A stretch of DNA of 64,000 bases, from assembly GCA_964564635.1 (NCBI GenBank), contig CAZMAR010000001.1, positions 744,001 to 808,000 of the forward strand. Reading direction: 5' to 3'. This stretch comes from Tepidaquicella sp964564635 (GTDB taxonomy: Bacteria; Bacteroidota; Ignavibacteria; Tepidaquicellales; Tepidaquicellaceae). The notes below the pieces were generated by a model, which made no database searches, was not told the origin of the DNA, and saw only the letters and a program-made list of their open reading frames with translations. A program made the translations under genes and the position numbers. Shown here one piece after another: positions 35,785-44,680 of this stretch (its first letter is position 1; every line of letters starts with the position of its first letter).

Positions 35785-36141
35785 ATGAAAACATTAAAAA
35801 ATTTATCCATAATAATATTATTTGCACTCTTATTCACTTCTGTATCTAATGCTAATTCTAGAGATATACCCAATCCGAACAGTTTACAGATTCAGATATA
35901 TAAAGAATTAGTAAGTCTTTTTGAGAAGCCCATTCCTTTAATTTATGAGGATAAGAACTTAAAAGGCGAAACATATGTTAATATAGTTGTTGCTGATAAT
36001 GGTAAACTTTTTGTCTCTGAAATCAAAGGTGAAAATAATATGTTAAATAAATATGTGAAATCTTTGATTAATTCTAAAAACCTATGGACAAATCCGGAAT
36101 TAGCAGGAACAAGTTATAATTTTAAGGTTATTTCAAAGTAA
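35785..36141 (+). CDS. Small exported protein, function unknown
   Basis: 118 residues with a signal peptide (LKNLSIIILFALLFTSVSNA, cleaved near SNA). The rest (LIYEDKNLKGETYVNIVVAD, GKLFVSEIKGENNMLNKYVK, YNFKVISK) has the strand-helix-strand rhythm of TonB C-terminal-like domains, seen in many Bacteroidota periplasmic proteins. This is a resemblance only, and no partner is nearby. A good ribosome site, AAAGGAG, stands 8 bases before the ATG, unusual in this window. A strong terminator follows, so it is probably a single-gene unit. Confidence 0.7.
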   Translation: MKTLKNLSIIILFALLFTSVSNANSRDIPNPNSLQIQIYKELVSLFEKPIPLIYEDKNLKGETYVNIVVADNGKLFVSEIKGENNMLNKYVKSLINSKNLWTNPELAGTSYNFKVISK

Positions 36142-36169
36142 AAGCCTCCATATTCAAAACATCAGAAAA

Positions 36170-36203
36170 AAAAATCGCCATTGTGGAAACAATGGCGATT
36201 TTT
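36170..36203 (+). terminator. Intrinsic terminator
   Basis: AAAAATCGCCATTGT (36170-36184) and ACAATGGCGATTTTT (36189-36203) form a perfect 15-pair stem with a GGAA loop, followed by ATTTTG. It ends the transcript of the small exported protein gene, 29 bases after its stop. Confidence 0.93.
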
Positions 36204-36259
36204 ATTTTGTTTAATTAATAAATAACTTGAAATTACATATAATAACCTATATATTTTAA

Positions 36260-38920
36260 ATGCATTTATTTATTTCGATGACGAAATTAATTTTTAGAAG
36301 AAGTATATTTAGTTTTATATCGGTGTTTTTTCTTATGATTTTGATATACTTCTACGGTTGTTCCGCACCAGAAAAAATTACAGAGACAGATGAAGAGAAA
36401 CTCAGAAAACAAAGGAAAGTAGATTCAATTGATTTCTATGAAGACTTAGAGGAAAGTTTTAATATCTATAAACAATCACTTGAGCTAAACTATGAAGGGG
36501 AAGAAGGAAAATCTAAAAGAGAATTTGAAAAGGCATTAAAAATTTTAAGAAAAATTGATGAAAAATTTCTGAAAAATGAATCATATAGTGAATGGCAAAA
36601 GGATTACAAAGAACTTGCAACCAATATTACCCGTGACTATTTAACAATTCATAAAGATATTGAACCATCCAGTAATGTATTTTATTTTGCAGATTATTTA
36701 TCTATAGACTATAAAGAAATATCCGAAAGTGTAAAAATATCGGATACAGAAATAATACCTGGTAGTCAGGAAATTAACTTTGAGCGGAACGATGCAGTTG
36801 ATGAGTGGATAGATTTTTTCACTCAAACATCCCGTGGAAAAGGATTCATTGATAAAACAATTTATAGGTCGGGCAGGTACTTTCCCACAATGAGAAAGAT
36901 ACTGAGATTTCATGGTGTACCTGAGGATCTGGTCTTTCTTTCTATTCAGGAGTCAGGACTTAATCCTACTATTGTTTCTAAGGCAGGTGCTGTAGGTTTA
37001 TGGCAATTTATGCCTTCAACAGGTGCTGCCTACGGCTTGTACTCTGATTCATATCGTGATGACCGGAGAGATTTTGAAAAATCTTCCGATGCTGCAGCAA
37101 GACATTTAAAAGATTTATACAGAGATTTTGGAGACTGGTACCTTGCTTTTGCTGCCTATAATGCTGGTGCAGGAAGAATATCAAACGCTATTAATAAAGC
37201 GGGTTCAAAAGATTATTGGCAAATAAGAAGTTATTTACCATCTGAAACAAGAAGTTATGTGCCTTCTATTATAGCTATTTCTTTAATATTTAGAAATCCG
37301 GCAGAGTTTGGGTTTACAAATATAGAGTTTGCAAAACCAATAGAATTTGACAGGGTAAATTTTGACGGCACATTAACCCTTGAAAGGCTTGCTGAACTTT
37401 GCGAGACTGAAGTTGAAACTATACGGGATTTAAACCCTGAATTAATTTCCGATGTAATTCCTGATTACGATGTACCATATCAAATGAGAATTCCGAAGGG
37501 AAGTTTTAACACATTTCTAAAGAATTATAAAAATAGTGACGAGTTTTATTCAAATGGAATGCAAATACCTGAGTTTGCTGGAAACGAAAATTCTCTTTAT
37601 GTAGAGTCAGAACCAATAGTATATTATAAGGTAAAAGATTACGAGCCAGAGGACACAAAAACAATAGGTGTGGTAGATAATAAGAAAAGAATAGAAGTAC
37701 TATATAAAAAGCCCCGAACATTAGAATCAATAGCAGATTCCTTTGGGGTACGAGTAATAGATATTAGACAATGGAATAACATATCTTACGGTTCTATGTT
37801 AAAAGATAGTACTATACTATATGTTTACCTTACCGATAAGCAGTACAATAAATTTTATGGAATAGAAGAGCCAAAACAGGAGGAGAAAAAAGAAATAATT
37901 TACATTGAGGAAAAAGATACGAGTTCCACATCTAAAGAAAATCAAGTAGAGGAAAAAACAGTTGAAGAAGAAAAGACAGTTATAAAAGATACAAAAGAAG
38001 AAAAAAAAGATAAAACAAAGAATAAAAAAAATGAAGTTATTTATGAAGTACAAGAAGGTGACTACTTAGGCAAGATAGCAGAAGAATATGGAGTCAAAAT
38101 ATCAGATATAAAGGAATGGAATAATCTTGAGGGTGATATCATATATGTAGGGCAGAAATTAAAACTATACCCATCGGAAAATTATGTTAAAAATAAAAAA
38201 CCAGAGAAACCAAAAGTTCACATAGTTGAATCGGGAGAAACACTTTCATTGATTGCAGAGAAATATAATTTGAAAGTAAGTGATTTAAAAGAATGGAATA
38301 ATTTAGAAAGTGATATAATTTATCCGGGACAGGAACTCCGATTAACAAAACCGGAAAATACAAAGAAAGAAAAAACAGAAAAGACAAAAGCAAAAACTCA
38401 CACTGTAAAAGAAGGTGAAAATTTAACATTAATAGCAGATAAATATAATGTAACAGTTGAGGATCTAAAGAAATGGAATGATTTAAAATCTGATGTAATA
38501 AAAGTAGGACAGGTTCTATATGTCTCTGACCCAAAGAAAACAACAAAGGAGAAAAAAACAACAGGTACAAAAATAACGCATAAGGTAAAAGAAGGAGAAA
38601 CCTTAAGCTCTATTGCAAATAAATATGATGTAACGGTTGATGATATCAAAGAATGGAATGAACTTGAGGATGATGTAATAATAGCAGGCCAGGACCTAAC
38701 AATATATACAAATAAAAAGACAAAAGAAGAAGAAAAATCAACAAAAGACAAAACAAAAGAAAAGACAACAAAACAAAAAACCTATACAGTTAAAAAAGGC
38801 GATTCACTTAGCTCAATAGCAGAGAAGTTTGGGGTTACCGTCAGTCAATTAAAAAAATGGAATAATCTTAAATCAGATAAAATAACCGTAGGGCAGGTTC
38901 TAAAAGTATCGGGGAATTAA
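36260..38920 (+). CDS. mltD: Membrane-bound lytic murein transglycosylase (MltD-like) with multiple LysM domains
   Basis: 886 residues. N-terminal hydrophobic segment ending in YFYGCSA (Cys34), a loose lipobox. The lytic transglycosylase domain (about 195-340) has catalytic Glu231 in LSIQESGLNPTIVS, followed by GAVGLWQFMPSTGAAYGL and AFAAYNAGAGRI. LysM modules: a degenerate one near 370-430, another near 490-535, and five clear repeats from about 595 to the end (each with a GDxLxxIAxxYxV core, KEWNNL, and IxVGQxL). They are joined by Lys/Glu/Thr-rich linkers. It cuts peptidoglycan to 1,6-anhydro-muropeptides; LysM repeats hold it on the glycan. M7 is an alternative start. Confidence 0.93.
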   Translation: MHLFISMTKLIFRRSIFSFISVFFLMILIYFYGCSAPEKITETDEEKLRKQRKVDSIDFYEDLEESFNIYKQSLELNYEGEEGKSKREFEKALKILRKIDEKFLKNESYSEWQKDYKELATNITRDYLTIHKDIEPSSNVFYFADYLSIDYKEISESVKISDTEIIPGSQEINFERNDAVDEWIDFFTQTSRGKGFIDKTIYRSGRYFPTMRKILRFHGVPEDLVFLSIQESGLNPTIVSKAGAVGLWQFMPSTGAAYGLYSDSYRDDRRDFEKSSDAAARHLKDLYRDFGDWYLAFAAYNAGAGRISNAINKAGSKDYWQIRSYLPSETRSYVPSIIAISLIFRNPAEFGFTNIEFAKPIEFDRVNFDGTLTLERLAELCETEVETIRDLNPELISDVIPDYDVPYQMRIPKGSFNTFLKNYKNSDEFYSNGMQIPEFAGNENSLYVESEPIVYYKVKDYEPEDTKTIGVVDNKKRIEVLYKKPRTLESIADSFGVRVIDIRQWNNISYGSMLKDSTILYVYLTDKQYNKFYGIEEPKQEEKKEIIYIEEKDTSSTSKENQVEEKTVEEEKTVIKDTKEEKKDKTKNKKNEVIYEVQEGDYLGKIAEEYGVKISDIKEWNNLEGDIIYVGQKLKLYPSENYVKNKKPEKPKVHIVESGETLSLIAEKYNLKVSDLKEWNNLESDIIYPGQELRLTKPENTKKEKTEKTKAKTHTVKEGENLTLIADKYNVTVEDLKKWNDLKSDVIKVGQVLYVSDPKKTTKEKKTTGTKITHKVKEGETLSSIANKYDVTVDDIKEWNELEDDVIIAGQDLTIYTNKKTKEEEKSTKDKTKEKTTKQKTYTVKKGDSLSSIAEKFGVTVSQLKKWNNLKSDKITVGQVLKVSGN

Positions 38921-38977
38921 TCTACCATCATAATTCGTTGAAATAATTTTTCATTTAATCTATATTTGTAATACTTT

Positions 38978-39050
38978 GCTGGCATAGCTCAGTTGGTAGA
39001 GCAGTTGATTTGTAATCAACCGGTCGGGGGTTCAAGTCCCTCTGCCAGCT
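38978..39050 (+). tRNA. tRNA-Thr (anticodon TGT)
   Basis: 73 bases fold as a full cloverleaf. Acceptor GCTGGCA pairs with TGCCAGC, the D arm GCTCAGTTGGTAGAGC is standard, anticodon arm GTTGA-TTTGTAA-TCAAC carries TGT at 39011-39013, and the T arm GGGGGTTCAAGTCCCTC type is intact. The discriminator is T and CCA is not encoded. Confidence 0.97.
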
Positions 39051-39057
39051 CAAGTAG

Positions 39058-39091
39058 ACTCTGAATTACTTTTGTGATTCAGAGTTTTTTA
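39058..39091 (+). terminator. Intrinsic terminator after tRNA-Thr
   Basis: ACTCTGAAT (39058-39066) and ATTCAGAGT (39077-39085) form a 9-pair stem with a short loop, followed by TTTTTATT. It begins 8 bases after the tRNA. Confidence 0.9.
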
Positions 39092-39401
39092 TTAGAAAAT
39101 AATTTTATCTCACAGGTACTCAGAATTTTTTTAATGTATTTAAACATTGAGTAACAAAAGCAAATATAATACTACCAATAAATTTTTTTAATTTATACAG
39201 CCTCTTTTAAACTATATTTTGAAACTTGTTCCAATTTTGTTTAAGAGGAAAAAGAAACTTCGGATTAAAGGAAAAATCCAATATTCCACACTACAATCAA
39301 TTGAAAAAATACTGATTGAAATGTGGTGTTGCCATCCGTACCCAGCGTATAAGGAATAATATTTTTATTACTTTTTTAAATTATTTTTTGTATAATATAA
39401 A
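39092..39401. other. Intergenic region with an imperfect inverted repeat
   Basis: About 310 bases without a gene between the tRNA terminator and the PEBP lipoprotein gene. CCACA (39286-39290) and CAATCA (39294-39299) pair with TGATTG (39313-39318) and TGTGG (39322-39326), giving an 11-pair imperfect hairpin with 3-base internal loops. It lies about 90 bases before the next start codon. It could be a structured leader; nothing else is seen. Confidence 0.4.
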
Positions 39402-39414
39402 AAGGAGGTAATAT

Positions 39415-39981
39415 ATGAGAGTATTATTAATAATTTCTGTTATACTTGTTTTTTTCGCCTGTCAAAAAGAAACAACCGAATTAACAAAAAAAGAACCACA
39501 ACAAAAAGAAGAAAGGAGTAATATAAAAATGAAACTGACAAGTATATCTTTTAAAGAAGGAGAATTAATTCCCCAAAAACACACCTGTGACGGACAAAAT
39601 ATATCTCCGCAATTATCCTGGTCCAATATCCCTGCAGACACAAAATCACTTGCATTAATTTCTGATGATCCAGATGCTCCTGCTGGAGATTGGGTACACT
39701 GGGTAATCTATAACATACCACCTACAATTACAGAATTAAAAGAGGGTTTTCCACGCGATAAAGAATTAAGTAATGGAATAAAGCAGGGAAAAAATGATTT
39801 TGGAAAAATTGGTTACGACGGTCCCTGTCCTCCGGGTGGCACTCACCGATACTATTTTAAGCTTTACGCTCTTGATAATATACTGGATAAAGATTTCGGG
39901 CTTACAAAAAAAGAATTATTGAAAGCTATGGAGGGACACATACTTTCTGAAACATTACTAATGGGAAAATATAAAAGATGA
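39415..39981 (+). CDS. PEBP (YbhB/YbcL family) lipoprotein
   Basis: 188 residues. Lipobox FFAC (Cys16), then a charged linker (about 17-38). The phosphatidylethanolamine-binding-protein fold follows: FKEGELIPQKHTCDGQNISP, LALISDDPDAPAGDWVHWVI, GYDGPCPPGGTHRYYFKLYA, and LLKAMEGHILSETLLMGKYK. The DPDAP and GPCPPGG-THRY motifs form the anion-binding pocket. Bacterial members have no settled function. A strong Shine-Dalgarno site, AAGGAGGT (39402-39409), stands before the ATG, rare in this genome. The TGA stop overlaps the ATG of the Mut7-C gene (ATGA). Confidence 0.92.
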   Translation: MRVLLIISVILVFFACQKETTELTKKEPQQKEERSNIKMKLTSISFKEGELIPQKHTCDGQNISPQLSWSNIPADTKSLALISDDPDAPAGDWVHWVIYNIPPTITELKEGFPRDKELSNGIKQGKNDFGKIGYDGPCPPGGTHRYYFKLYALDNILDKDFGLTKKELLKAMEGHILSETLLMGKYKR

Positions 39982-40730
39982 AATCTTTAAATTCGGCAAC
40001 TTTCAGATTTTATTACAACCTTAATGATTTTCTTCCCGAAAAAAACAGAAGGGTTTCTTTTGAAGTAAACTTCACAGGAACCCCTTCTGTTAAAGATTCC
40101 ATTGAGTCTTTAAATGTTCCACATACGGAGGTTGACCTGATAATTGCAAATGGTATTCCTGTAGGTTTTGATTATAAATTAAAAGACGGAGATTTCATTT
40201 CTGTTTATCCAGAATTTAAGACTATTTCTTTACCAGAAGAAATACATCTGCTTAGAAAGCAGGAAGGGACTCCAAAATTCATCTGTGATGTTCAGCTTGG
40301 AAAATTAGCAAAGTATTTACGTTTTCTTGGTTTTGACACACTATATAATAGACAATATGAACCTACAGAAATAACTAAAATAGCAGAACAGGAAAAAAGA
40401 ATTTTTTTAACAAGAAGTATTCCTCTTCTTAAAAATCATCGTATTACCACAGGATACTGGATAAGGTCTGAAAATCCAATATTGCAGTTAATTCAGATAT
40501 TATCACAGCTGGAATTGGTTGATGAAATTACTCCGTTTAAGAGATGTAGTGTATGTAATGGAACCCTTGAAATTGTTGATAAGAAATTGATAGAAGATGA
40601 TTTACTACCTTATACAAAAAAATATTTTGATGAGTTTTATATTTGCAACAGTTGTAAGAAAATTTACTGGCAGGGTTCCCATTTTAAAAGGATAAATGAA
40701 TTCATTCAGGGAATAAGAAAATCTATCTGA
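39978..40730 (+). CDS. Mut7-C RNase-domain protein with N-terminal ThiS-like domain
   Basis: 250 residues. N-terminal about 85 residues have a beta-grasp ubiquitin/ThiS-like pattern (ATFRFYYNLNDFLP, DLIIANGIPVGFDYKLKDGD, ISVYPEF), as in the Mut7-C_ub domain. Then comes the Mut7-C PIN-like domain (FICDVQLGKLAKYLRFLGFD, RIFLTRSIPLL) with its conserved Asp, and a zinc ribbon (CSVCNGTLEIV ... CNSCKKIYWQGSHF). Known as a conserved family of presumed ribonucleases or RNA-binding proteins. It overlaps the PEBP gene by 4 bases, so translation is coupled, though no functional link is known. Confidence 0.9.
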   Translation: MKSLNSATFRFYYNLNDFLPEKNRRVSFEVNFTGTPSVKDSIESLNVPHTEVDLIIANGIPVGFDYKLKDGDFISVYPEFKTISLPEEIHLLRKQEGTPKFICDVQLGKLAKYLRFLGFDTLYNRQYEPTEITKIAEQEKRIFLTRSIPLLKNHRITTGYWIRSENPILQLIQILSQLELVDEITPFKRCSVCNGTLEIVDKKLIEDDLLPYTKKYFDEFYICNSCKKIYWQGSHFKRINEFIQGIRKSI

Positions 40731-41097
40731 GGTTTATTTTTAATTATCTTTGTCTTTAATTCTTTATGTTGATGGAGTAGAAAATAGAGGGTGGATTTTT
40801 TTATTATTATATTCAAAAAGATAATTTATATTTTTTTTGTCTCCATTAAAAAAATGAAAATAGATAGTAGTTGGAACATATGTTATTCCTTAAAATTTTT
40901 CACGTTTATAAAATACTTAACTCAGTGCAGATAAAATATTTTCTTATTCCAGATAGATAATTTTGTGGAGAACGATGGAAATAAAAAGAGAGATAATTTT
41001 TCTGTGTAGGTATAATACGCAATAATGATAAGTTTTTCACTTATCAAATAACCTTGAAAGTTGTTTTTAGCATAACAATTTTTACAAAAAAATAGAT
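40731..41097. other. 367-base AT-rich intergenic region
   Basis: Between the Mut7-C gene and the outer-membrane barrel gene. The only clear structure is a perfect 8-base dyad, TGATAAGT (41026-41033) and ACTTATCA (41039-41046), about 50 bases before the next start codon. No coding frame with conserved appearance or RNA gene is seen. Confidence 0.5.
41026..41046. promoter_or_regulatory. Perfect dyad upstream of the barrel gene
   Basis: TGATAAGT and ACTTATCA separated by TTTTC, 51 bases before the ATG at 41098. It fits the size of a dimeric regulator site or a small leader hairpin. No known operator is recognised. Confidence 0.3.
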
Positions 41098-41826
41098 ATG
41101 AAAAAATTACTACTTATATTTGTTTTTGTGTTTTTTATTATTTCATTTAAAACTTCTTTTTCACAGGTTTTTTTAACTTTTGGACCTTCTTTAGGGATTT
41201 CAATGCCGATTGGCGATTATGCGGGAGAAACAATTGATTTTTATAATGGTGTCAAGTATGGGTTAAAGCCCGGTGTTAATTTTGGTGCTACTGGATTGTT
41301 AAGGACACCTGTAATTAATTTAAAAGGGGGATTCTTTTATTCGCTCTTCCAGAACTCCGGTAATGTGTCAGGTGGCAGTGTTGATATTAAACAAAATGTT
41401 TTTACGCTTGTAGTTGGTCCCCAATATGGTTATAATTTCCCTCGTTCTAAAGTTAGAATATATGTTGAAGCACTTCTTGCTTATTCTTTATTTTCCGGAA
41501 ATTCAAAATTCACCGATGTTCTTAACATTACAAACGGCACTTATGATTTAAATTCAACCGGAAGAATTGGTACTCAATTTGGATTTGGAACTGAGGTAAA
41601 ATTAGAAGGCTTTCGACTTGATTTTAATCTTAATTATGGAATTTTAAATTTAACCGGAAAAAAATTTGTAACCTACGAGAGTGGCAGAGAAAATGCATAT
41701 ATTAACTTAAATGATGAAGCTGACCCTAATTATTCTCCTAACGATGCGTCACATCCAATAAAATCCAGCAGAACAATTTCAATTATTAAATTTAATGTAT
41801 CAGTCCTTTACGATATAGATTTTTAA
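41098..41826 (+). CDS. Outer membrane beta-barrel protein
   Basis: 242 residues. Signal peptide (KKLLLIFVFVFFIISFKTSFS, cleaved near SFSQ). The mature protein alternates hydrophobic and polar residues with Gly and aromatic ends (FLTFGPSLGISMPIGDYAG, LKGGFFYSLFQNSG, FTLVVGPQYGYNF, GTQFGFGTEVKLEGFRLDFN, IIKFNVSVLYDIDF). The last residue is Phe, the usual end of an outer-membrane barrel. It resembles the porin-family/OmpA-like small barrels of Bacteroidota. The exported TPR-CHAT gene follows 103 bases later on the same strand. Confidence 0.82.
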   Translation: MKKLLLIFVFVFFIISFKTSFSQVFLTFGPSLGISMPIGDYAGETIDFYNGVKYGLKPGVNFGATGLLRTPVINLKGGFFYSLFQNSGNVSGGSVDIKQNVFTLVVGPQYGYNFPRSKVRIYVEALLAYSLFSGNSKFTDVLNITNGTYDLNSTGRIGTQFGFGTEVKLEGFRLDFNLNYGILNLTGKKFVTYESGRENAYINLNDEADPNYSPNDASHPIKSSRTISIIKFNVSVLYDIDF

Positions 41827-41929
41827 ATGTAGCCATAATTATTATTAGCACATATTTATTATTATCAAACGAAAGAAACTCATTCAATCATCAGATAGTT
41901 AAAACAATAAAAGAATATTAAATAAAAAT

Positions 41930-44677
41930 ATGAATAACAGAATCAAATTCATTGTTATTCTGCTTGTTTTAATTTTTTCTACAATATCTTATAGTCAGAC
42001 ATGGGACCAATTAGCGGTAAAGACTGTGCAACTTTACAAGCAAGGAGACTATGAGAATGGCATTAAATATGCAAAACTTTCTATTGAAAAAGCACTAACT
42101 GATTTTGGAAAAACCCACAAAAATTATGCGGTTTCTTTAAGTAATCTCGCATTACTTTATAAATCAACTGGAAATTATTTTGAAGCGGAAAACTTATACC
42201 TTGAAGCATTAAGTATATTAAAAAATTATTATCCTGCTGAAACATTCAACTATGCAATCACTATTGACAATCTCGGCAATTTATATTTAGCGATGGGCAA
42301 GTATGGAGAAGCAGAAACCTGCTACAAAGAGGCAAGAAGGATTTTAAAACAATTTAACAATGGAGAAAATTACGATTATGCAACTTCACTGAACAATTTA
42401 GCAATACTTTATAAAGAAAGTGGCAGATATAGTGAAAGCATAGAACTTTCAAAAGAATCAATAAGAATCTTTGAAAAGACAGTTGGCAGAAATCATCCAC
42501 TATATGGAATAGCCCTTGATAATTTAGCAACGGTTTATACACTTCTGGGAAAATACAGTGAATCAGAGCCACTACTTAAAAAAGCTCTAAATATCTTTAT
42601 GATAAATTACGGCAAGAATAACAAGAACTATCTAATTTGTGCAAATAACTTAGGAGTATTATATTTAGCGGTTAAAAAATATGATGAAGCGGAGAAATAT
42701 TTTAATGAGGTACTGGAAATACATAAAAGCCTCTATGGAGAAAAAAATTCCGATTACGCTATAACCTTAAATAACATTGGACTTTTATATTCAGAGAAAA
42801 ATGAATACAGTAAAGCTGAAAAATACTATCTTGAATCTATAAATATCATAAAGGAAATAATGAATGATAACAATCCTGTATATTCAACCTGTATAATGAA
42901 TTTAGGAGAATTATATCAGCAGAACGGAGAGTATTTAAAGGCTGAGGAATGCTATTTAAGAGCAGCAGAATTATACCTGAACCATATATATGTATATTTT
43001 CCTGCTTTAAGTGAAAAAGAAAAAATGCAATTCTTAGGGACCTCACAATATGAGTTTTTCATTATTAATTCCTTTTTAATTGAACACGGGAATTACAATG
43101 CCTATGATAAGATGATGGATATTTCTATAGCAACAAAAGGGATTGTCTTGAATTCCACATCTATATTAAGAGATAAAATAAAAAAGAGTAATGATAAAGA
43201 ATTAATTAATCTATATCAACAATTTTTAACAACCCGACAGATAATTTCCAGCTCAAGTAATCTATCATCAAAAGAAAGATTAGAGAAAGGAATAAATATT
43301 GATTCATTGGACAAAGTTGCAAATGAATTAGAAAAAGAACTCAGCAGAAAATCAGAAATATTTAATACAGAATTAACTCTATCCAATACATCCTGGAAAA
43401 AAATAAAAGAAACACTTGGGAAAGATGAAGCAGTAATTGATTTTATAAACTTTAGATATTATAACAATGAGTGGACAGATACAATCTGGTATTGTGCATT
43501 TGTAATAAGAAACAATTCGGAGTATCCAGAGTTTGTAAAACTATTCACAGAAACAGAACTTCAGAATTATCTTGAACCAAAACCCGCAACCAATTTCAGT
43601 TATGTAAGAAATCCATTAAAAGCAAAGGAATTATACCAAAAAATCTTTACCCCATTAGAGCCGTATTTAAGAGATATAAACAAATTATATATTTCTCCAT
43701 CGGGGTCACTAAACAGAGTATCATTTTCAATATTAAGAACAGAAGACAGTAAACTATTAATTGAAAAATATAATTTACATTTATACAACAATCTAAGTGA
43801 ATTAATTCTGAGAAAATCCAGCGAAAATAAAAATATATTCAATAACGATTTTCTTGCAGTAATATTTGGCGGCGCAAAGTTTGATCTGGATACATTAGAA
43901 ATTAAATCTATCGCCTCCAAATATAAAAATCGCAATGCAGCAGATTTCACTGTTGAACGCAGTATTGATTTTACTGTTGATGAAAATATAAGAGGCAATA
44001 TACCCAAATGGAATTTTTTACCGGGTACACTTGAAGAAGCGAATTTAATTGAAAATATATTTAAATCAAAAAATTTTAATACAGAAAAGTACATCGGCTC
44101 TGAAGCAAGCGAGGATGTACTTAAAAATGTTATATCAAGTAAACCGGTATCTGTGTTGCATATAGCAACGCACGGGTTCTTCTTCCCAGAAGTAGAAGAA
44201 AGTAACAGAAATATCAACATACTTGGAGCAAGCGCAGCGATTAATATAAAAACAGCGAGGAATCCCCTACTGCGTTCAGGAATAGTGCTTTCCGGTGCAA
44301 ATCTGGCGTGGGCTGAAGGCAGAACTATCAGTGGTGTTGATGACGGAATATTAACTGCTTATGATGTCTCCAATCTTGATTTAAACAATACAGAACTGGT
44401 GGTGCTTTCTGCCTGTGAAACCGGCTTAGGTGATATTGCAAGTGGTGAGGGTGTCTTTGGCTTGCAGAGGTCTTTCAAAATCGCAGGTGCAAAATCTTTA
44501 ATAATGAGCCTCTGGAAAGTGCCCGATAAACAGACTGTAGAACTTATGAAACTTTTTTATATAAACTGGATTGATGGAATGTCAAAATTTGATGCTTTCA
44601 GAAACGCACAACTTGAGATGAATAAATCCTATCCAAACGACCCATATCTATGGGGGGCATTTGTATTAATTGAATAA
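41930..44677 (+). CDS. Exported TPR-CHAT protein (caspase-like protease domain)
   Basis: 915 residues. N-terminal signal peptide (RIKFIVILLVLIFSTISYS, cleaved near SYSQ). About eight to ten tetratricopeptide repeats of the kinesin-light-chain type span about 25-350 (YAVSLSNLALLYKSTGNYFE, YAITIDNLGNLYLAMGKYGE, and so on). The CHAT domain is at about 640-915 with the His-Cys dyad of caspase/separase-like peptidases: IATHGFFF (His748) and SACETGLGD (Cys829). GEGVFGLQRSFKIAGAKSLI and PYLWGAFVL are further CHAT hallmarks. Both catalytic residues are intact. The predicted export is notable, because defence-type CHAT proteases act in the cytoplasm. The glycosyltransferase gene starts 3 bases after its stop. 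Confidence 0.92.
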   Translation: MNNRIKFIVILLVLIFSTISYSQTWDQLAVKTVQLYKQGDYENGIKYAKLSIEKALTDFGKTHKNYAVSLSNLALLYKSTGNYFEAENLYLEALSILKNYYPAETFNYAITIDNLGNLYLAMGKYGEAETCYKEARRILKQFNNGENYDYATSLNNLAILYKESGRYSESIELSKESIRIFEKTVGRNHPLYGIALDNLATVYTLLGKYSESEPLLKKALNIFMINYGKNNKNYLICANNLGVLYLAVKKYDEAEKYFNEVLEIHKSLYGEKNSDYAITLNNIGLLYSEKNEYSKAEKYYLESINIIKEIMNDNNPVYSTCIMNLGELYQQNGEYLKAEECYLRAAELYLNHIYVYFPALSEKEKMQFLGTSQYEFFIINSFLIEHGNYNAYDKMMDISIATKGIVLNSTSILRDKIKKSNDKELINLYQQFLTTRQIISSSSNLSSKERLEKGINIDSLDKVANELEKELSRKSEIFNTELTLSNTSWKKIKETLGKDEAVIDFINFRYYNNEWTDTIWYCAFVIRNNSEYPEFVKLFTETELQNYLEPKPATNFSYVRNPLKAKELYQKIFTPLEPYLRDINKLYISPSGSLNRVSFSILRTEDSKLLIEKYNLHLYNNLSELILRKSSENKNIFNNDFLAVIFGGAKFDLDTLEIKSIASKYKNRNAADFTVERSIDFTVDENIRGNIPKWNFLPGTLEEANLIENIFKSKNFNTEKYIGSEASEDVLKNVISSKPVSVLHIATHGFFFPEVEESNRNINILGASAAINIKTARNPLLRSGIVLSGANLAWAEGRTISGVDDGILTAYDVSNLDLNNTELVVLSACETGLGDIASGEGVFGLQRSFKIAGAKSLIMSLWKVPDKQTVELMKLFYINWIDGMSKFDAFRNAQLEMNKSYPNDPYLWGAFVLIE

Positions 44678-44680
44678 CTT

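Noticed and set aside
38187..38751. Two long minus-strand open frames
   Set aside because: They are antisense shadows of the low-complexity LysM-linker coding sequence and have Leu/Ser/Phe-only composition.
38040..38920. Regular repeats that might suggest a CRISPR array
   Set aside because: The periodic sequence encodes LysM modules in one continuous reading frame with diverged copies; spacing and sequence do not fit CRISPR. No array was seen anywhere in the window.
39966..39981. Possible fusion of PEBP and Mut7-C proteins
   Set aside because: They are in different frames with an ATGA overlap, the ordinary form of coupled translation.
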